Shown here in pieces: positions 58,841-64,000 of a stretch of 64,000 bases of DNA. Both the position numbers and the translations under genes were made by a program. How positions within the stretch are numbered: position 1 is the first letter of the stretch; every line of letters begins with the position of its first letter. The notes under the pieces are model-generated. The model had not been told where the DNA came from. It did not search any database and was given only the letters and a program-made list of their open reading frames with translations. Origin of the DNA: Maniola hyperantus (Eukaryota > Arthropoda > Insecta > Lepidoptera > Nymphalidae); contig NC_048547.1 in assembly GCF_902806685.2 (NCBI RefSeq), forward strand, positions 12,721,196 through 12,785,195, in the 5' to 3' direction.

Positions 58841-59694
58841 TGATCAATAAAATCAAACTAGTAAAATTTAAAATTGAATTTGTAATGCATGCATCTGTGT
58901 TAGTAATTACTAAAATGTATATAATATAATTAATCTTAATGTAAGTGAACAGTATGTTCTTTTTGAGAATAAATTCTTTAAACCGAAACCCTGTAAATAT
59001 AAATACCAAGAATATTCAAGGACAAGTGGGTATAGAACGTGATTGAATCCTTTACAATATAAATTTAATTTTGAAGCCTTAGTATTTTAATTTACTACGA
59101 AAACGTACAAAATCAAATTGGCCGCGTCACGTGAGTGCTCGTAACTGGATTGAGTCGGAACGGAACACCTTGTATATTTTAAGTTGGACAATAAATGTAA
59201 TTCAAAGGTATATTGGGCTCAGTGATTTAGCATAAAGTCTAACATTTAGACCTTAGTGCATAAGAGTAGCGAGCAGATTGACTTTTGAACTTGTGTTTTT
59301 TTTCTAGTTGTTCCTAAAAGTATTCTGACTTTAATTCAATCAAAGCTAAATCAATTTTGTAATTTTGTGTTTGTCGAAATGAACTTCACAATTTTATTCT
59401 GATTTAAATTGAGAAGAGCATTCATCAGAAATCTGAGGCTACAAATCTAAAAAGTCGTACATACTGATAAATTCTACTTTTGTTTTCATGTGTATATTAA
59501 TCTGAATTTTTGGAATGTGATGCTGAAGTTTAAGCCTATAAAAATACGCTTGCAAACAACTTTACAATGAAAAGTGATTAAAAATATTTCATGCTTTCTC
59601 AATTATTAATTTATTTACCTAATTTTTTTTAATTTTTTTTATTGACTTGACTAATAATTATTGACTTGACTTATTACGCAGCTTAAATATTTTT
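58841..59694. other. A/T-rich, repeat-free
   Basis: The motif ATTATTGACTTGACT recurs at about 59639 and 59658. Nothing else found. Confidence 0.35.
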
Positions 59695-59845
59695 TATTCA
59701 AAAAAACTTTTACAAGTACCTACTTTTGGATCGCCAAATGCATCTACCACTCGGAATACCTTTCCTACCGCTAAGAACCAGCAGGAAAATTGGAGGTTGC
59801 TCTTTTCAATAATCCAATTTACAATTTTATGCCATGCCCATAGTT
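59695..59845. repeat. LINE 3' end (family L2)
   Basis: ACTTTTACAAGTACCTACTT, AATGCATCTACCACTCGG, TACCGCTAAGAACCAGC, TTGCTCTTTTCAATAATCC. Confidence 0.6.
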
Positions 59846-61224
59846 TTTGAACCCCTTTAGTAAGTTTTAGTAACTTTCTTCGCAGTCGTTAAAAAAACTA
59901 GGAAAAGATATTTAATAATTAAAATTTTATAATGATTGATTGTGAAAAGATTGATCGATTACAGGAAAACTTTAAGTATGCATTACTAATGTAAGCTACA
60001 TTGCCTTTGCTCAGTATTTAATTTTTTTTAAAAGATGATTGTTTTGGAATAGTCAAATTATGTGAAGTAAAAGCAGAAAGAAAGAATCTATTAGATCAAA
60101 ATGTTAAAATCCAAAGATGTGAGATGGAAAAAAACATGGCGTCCGACGATAGACACCGTAAAAAGGGTTGAGTGTAAAAGTTGTACTATAGGAATGGAAA
60201 AAAGAGTATAAGTGTCATATTGAATTAATATAGTATATTACGTATTTATTTGGGCGTTTTATTTAGGTGTTTATTACACTATAGAACGGTTTCACAGTAT
60301 CTTGGCGATAGCAAACCGCTACGCTTGTGTTCAAAACCTGACCGTATACCAAAGGTAAAGCGGCAAAAACCTCAAAGCTAACCATAAACTTTGATTAGAT
60401 TTTGTAACAGGCGACGGCAACGTACATTAGAATGCGTGAGTCGCGACCGCCGTAATTGAATTTTCTAGGCCATTGCCCCAGATTTGCTGTTAGTCGGGGG
60501 ATTATGCATTGCGAGGCAAAGGATTTTCTTATCCTTGCGAAGAAAATGGCGAAAATGTGGAAATATTTGAATTTTTATGATAAATTCTCGCGTACATGAA
60601 TGATGTTTTTAAGCGGTACGACTTATTTTATGCGTTAAGGAAAAGCTTTCGACTTCGCTCGTACGAAAATGCGTTAGTTAGATTTTTAGACACGTAACAT
60701 TTTTGAAAAGTGTACAGAACTACTAAACTTTAACGTTTTACTAACTATAGAGTGGTAATTTTAAAGGACAGAACTTTTCGTCCTGGTTACTCCTTCACCT
60801 TTCTACTATCACAAGGCATCGCCAAGGTCTGCACCCGTATATAGTCAAAATTCCACGGATACGTACGAAGTGATTTGCCTCCTCATTTCTTATTCGAAGC
60901 GATTTGAAACACCATTCCAGCATCAGTTTTCCCCTCTAATAATTATAATATGGGTACCTTCATGTCAAGAGTGATTAGGCAGCTAGGCAAGCGCACTCCA
61001 TCTTAGGCTGAATCATCACTTGTCACTAGGTCTGATTGCAGCCAAGCGCTAGTCTATAAATTTAATGAAACCGCCGATTGTGAGTAGGGCTCACTGTGAG
61101 CCCCAGTGACCAGTGTGAACGCGAAGACGTGAAGACAGATGCGTGTTTGGTTCACACAACTACACACTATTCTGACAATATGCTGTAGCTACATATGCTG
61201 CATTCCTGACACATAAAAGCGTAG
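59846..61224. other. Longest repeat-poor stretch
   Basis: About 1.4 kb. A moderately G/C-rich part (60290-60600) includes GTAACAGGCGACGGC, GAGTCGCGACCGCCG and ATTATGCATTGCGAGG; possible non-coding conservation cannot be judged from one sequence. A SINE-type 3' phrase lies at 61000-61060. Confidence 0.4.
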
Positions 61225-61468
61225 TCTAAATATACGAGTATAAAAGGAAATGGTGACTGACTGACTGACTGACTGACTGATTGACTGACTGATCTATCAA
61301 CGCACAGCTCAAACTACGGGATAGATCGGGCTGAAATTTGGCATGTAGATAGCTATTATAACGTAGGCATCCGCTAAGAAAGGATTTTTGAAAATTCAAC
61401 CCCTAAGGGGATGAAATAGGGGTTTGAAATTTGTCGTCCACGCGGACGAAGTCGCGAGCATATGCTTG
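61225..61468 (+). mobile_element. Helitron, family B, with expanded (GACT)n
   Basis: TCTAAATATACGAGTATAAAAG, a GACT run at 61256-61291, to GTCGCGAGCATATG, CTTG (CTAG mutated), followed by T. Confidence 0.8.
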
Positions 61469-62578
61469 TATAATAATAAATTCAGTCGCCAATATTCAGC
61501 GATAACGTTTTGCGTATTAGCATTTATTGTAAATTTGGTGTAATCGAAAAATTTAACATTTTGTAAGGGAAATCTGCGTAACGCTCACTCACAGTCAGCG
61601 GCTGACAAACGTTAGGTGTGAACGCACGCTTATAGCTACAGAAAGCCGCAAAGTGTCTTCCGGAGGAGGTCACCATTCCAGCACCTTGGGACCCCAACGT
61701 GTATCGGTTTTACGAACTATGTGCCACTTCAGCTTCGCAACTCGTTGAGCTATGATTGTGATATGTGGGGACTTAAAATGCAGAAATCACAGAACTTTTT
61801 CCCAACAATTTTCTCTACGCAAATAAAATAACATGGAAATAGAACAACAAGTCACCATAAACATTTAATTTTAGCATTTTGTTCAGGAAGTTTGTACAAT
61901 GTGTGTGTGAGCATCGTGTCGTTTGAGCCACAGAATTCTAAAAAGTAATAGAAATAGTATAGAATACATTTATTAGAGAAACAAATAATATATTTTGATT
62001 CTCTATTACAAGTAGATTTTGACAATAATTAGATAAGGCTGGCTTTATGTTATTATTGTAACATTTTCGATAAGTAAAAAATAGCCCAGAAAAAATTAAA
62101 AGCCGACGTCCAAATTCCTCAAACAAGCGACAAACTGATAGAGATATTATATAACAGTCTAAAAGTAATTCCCAGTAAGTATGAGTGAGTGGAACAGCGC
62201 TGGATTATGTAGGTACTCTACTGTTAATACTCCTCGCCACAGTCAAACTACACATAACGGAAGTTTCCATTCCATTGATATTTTACTAGAGATCTAAGCT
62301 ACGCGGTGACCAGCTCATATTCCGTTGCCACTTCTATTTCTATTCTGCATTCGATGGTTCAAGCAAAACTACGAATACGAAACCGGTTATTATTTTCCCG
62401 TACAAAATAAATAGGACAGTTTAATAGTCACAATACCCGTATATCATGTAACAAGTGTTCATTGATTTTATATCATGTTTCATAGAAAACTCTTCTGAAT
62501 AACGCGCGTAATAATTGTTCCACATAAAACAGAGTCGGCTTGCTGCATTGCGGGTTCCGTAGTTTTTATTATTTTGAA
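61469..62578. other. Mostly unique DNA
   Basis: Holds one repeat scrap at 61677-61760 (CATTCCAGCACCTTGGGACC, TTTTACGAACTATGTGCC, CTTCGCAACTCGTTGAGC) that also forms the start of the LINE piece at 921. The rest is unassigned. Confidence 0.4.
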
Positions 62579-62649
62579 CTAACTGATGCCGGCGACTTCG
62601 TCTGAGTGGATTTAGGTCTTAAAAATCCCGTGGGAACTCTTTGATTTTT
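62579..62649 (-). mobile_element. Helitron B2, 3' end only
   Basis: CTAACTGATGCCGGCGACTTC, TGGATTTAGGTCTTAAAAA, TCCCGTGGGAACTCTTTG, cut by LINE sequence. Confidence 0.65.
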
Positions 62650-63070
62650 TAGAATAAAATAAAATAAAAATCTTTTTTACTTACACACCATCTGAGGCTC
62701 ACCAGGAACACAAATGTGCGCCTCTGGACTCGAGGACTTTTTTATCGGACGTTACGGAGGACACACTCCCCGTGTCTATTACCTGGAAGCTATCTTTTTT
62801 TATAAAAATGGCGAGAAGGTGGGTCACCTGATGTTAAGTGATTACCGCTACCCATGAAAATTTGCAGTACCAAAGGAACCACCTATGCATTGCTGGCCTT
62901 TCAGCAATTTGTTGGTCCGCCCCTTGAATAACCCCATGTTGTAATCTAATTGGAACACCGCCTAAGCGAGTTGATTCCACAGTTTGCATGTGCGTGGAAA
63001 AAAGGATGTGAAGGAGGTAGCAATTCTTTGCACCCTCCTGCACGACTCGCTTCATACGTCGATTGCCTGT
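62650..63070 (-). repeat. LINE 3' ends (two adjoining pieces, family L4)
   Basis: 62650-62789: (AATAA)n, TCTGAGGCTCACCAGGAAC, ACGTTACGGAGGACACAC. 62790-63070: AAAATGGCGAGAAGGTGG, TCACCTGATGTTAAGTG, CAATTTGTTGGTCCGCC, ACCCTCCTGCACGACTCGC. The second is a LINE 3' region I recall as common in Lepidoptera; the 90-codon minus frame over it is part of that repeat. Confidence 0.6.
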
Positions 63071-63699
63071 GGTTTTCCGAATTCCTGTTAAAATATTCGG
63101 TTTCAAAGTTCAAACGAAGAAACTCTCCATATAACTTTGAAACTAGTTAGTTTTTTGGAAATCTGGCAAACCACAGACATAGATACCTAATAGTTTCTAG
63201 AACTTGCTTTCAAATAAATGTATATTCTTTCTTTCATTATTTTTAGTGCGCTACTCATAAAAACATGTTTTGAAAGAGAAAAAACTATAATTTCACACTT
63301 TTCTTCACATTTTTTGCAGACCATATATTTTTTGAGGGTTTTGAGGAACCCTAAAACTATTTTCTCTGGAGCACAGGTATATGCGTGTGACGGGCAGGTC
63401 TTCGTATCACTGGAGACATTCCCATATTTATTGAGGACGCGTGCTATTTGTTTTACCTGAAATTTAATTTATGGAGGAAAAGAAAATGTAAGATATGACG
63501 ATATTATGTCCTTACTGCTATTTCTTAGAAAATAAGTTACGTTTTTCTTTGTGAGAGATTTTTTCATGAATAAGTATAATGTGAAGTTCATCTTCCTTTC
63601 GGACGTACGTAACGGTAACGTCGTTTTTCTCGTGCCGGACAGGACGGGAAGATTTCTTGACATCGCAGCATATAAAAATATAACGACATAATGGGAAGA
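63071..63699. other. No recognised feature
   Basis: A/T-rich with a mildly G/C-rich patch (63595-63650, GACGTACGTAACGGTAACG). Frames present on both strands lack motifs. Confidence 0.35.
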
Positions 63700-63917
63700 C
63701 TAGCTTATTTCGCAACTTCGTCCGCGTGGAATTCACAGATTTAAACCCCTATTTCACCCCTTTAGAAGTAGAGTTTAAGAAAATCCTATATTAGCGGATG
63801 CCTACGTCATAATAGCTTTTTGCATGCCAAATTTCAGCCCGATCCGACCAGTAGTTTGAGCTGTGCGTTGATAGATCAGTCAGTCAGTCAGTCACCTTTT
63901 CCTTTTATTTATTTAGA
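63700..63917 (-). mobile_element. Helitron, family B, intact ends
   Basis: CTAGCTTATTTCGCAACTTC to CCTTTTATTTATTTAGA followed by T; A precedes CTAG. Confidence 0.85.
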
Positions 63918-64000
63918 TTTTTAGTCCATAACCTGGCATGGACTAAACATTAAACAAATTTGGGCAAAAACGATGCATTTCATGCCTTTTCGAATTGCTC

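Overview
The window looks like intergenic or long-intron DNA from a moth or butterfly (Lepidoptera). It is A/T-rich and contains no convincing intact protein-coding gene. The assignment rests on repeat families I recognise from memory as typical of lepidopteran genomes: a tRNA-headed SINE whose tail reads GATCATGATGATGAT, short Helitrons ending in a CTTCGTCCGCG-type hairpin plus CTAG, and a roughly 430-bp repeat that opens with AACCGGCCAAGTGCGAGTC. No database was consulted. Family letters (A, B, C and so on) are local to this annotation.

Layout. 0-12.5 kb: one LINE reverse transcriptase tail, a head-to-tail Helitron pair (3.1-3.6 kb), a hAT-type MITE nested in a SINE (1.8 kb), a fold-back MITE (6.6 kb), and a PIF/Harbinger-type element lying inside an older long-TIR element (9.4-10.2 kb). 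12.5-22 kb: many SINEs, Helitrons and family A copies, a long-TIR element at 17 kb, and a MITE with a 9-bp target duplication at 21 kb. 22-34 kb: sparser repeats, a twice-interrupted Helitron (25.3-26.1 kb), a direct duplication around a Helitron (28-28.8 kb), and the inverted second copy of the Harbinger-type element (31.5-32.1 kb). 34.3-35.7 kb: nine tandem 153-bp monomers alternating in two variants, i.e. a 306-bp higher-order satellite. 36-48 kb: SINEs, Helitrons, a 271-bp near-perfect palindrome (37.9-38.1 kb), a TA-flanked MITE (40.2 kb), two decayed LINE C-termini and two more hAT-type MITEs. 48-49.4 kb: a repeat-poor stretch with a possible first exon. 50-57 kb: local duplications, a broken RTE-type reverse transcriptase at 52.4 kb, and a SINE with a perfect 10-bp target duplication. 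57-64 kb: mostly unique A/T-rich DNA with a few Helitrons and LINE ends.

The elements do not form a pathway. Their relation is parasitic and layered. SINEs flanked by 7-12-bp duplications imply LINE-encoded machinery like that represented by the broken reverse transcriptase fragments. Helitrons sit between A and T and carry TC and CTAG ends. Short TIR elements depend on transposases not present here. Nesting gives a relative time order at several places. Possible host signals are weak: a small-membrane-protein last exon at 12.7 kb, a first exon at 48.9 kb, an exon-like ORF at 37.5 kb on the minus strand, and a TATA/initiator pair at 20.0 kb. All need transcript evidence. I found no clearly new biological system; the strongest unusual structures are the satellite, the giant palindrome and the tandem Helitron.
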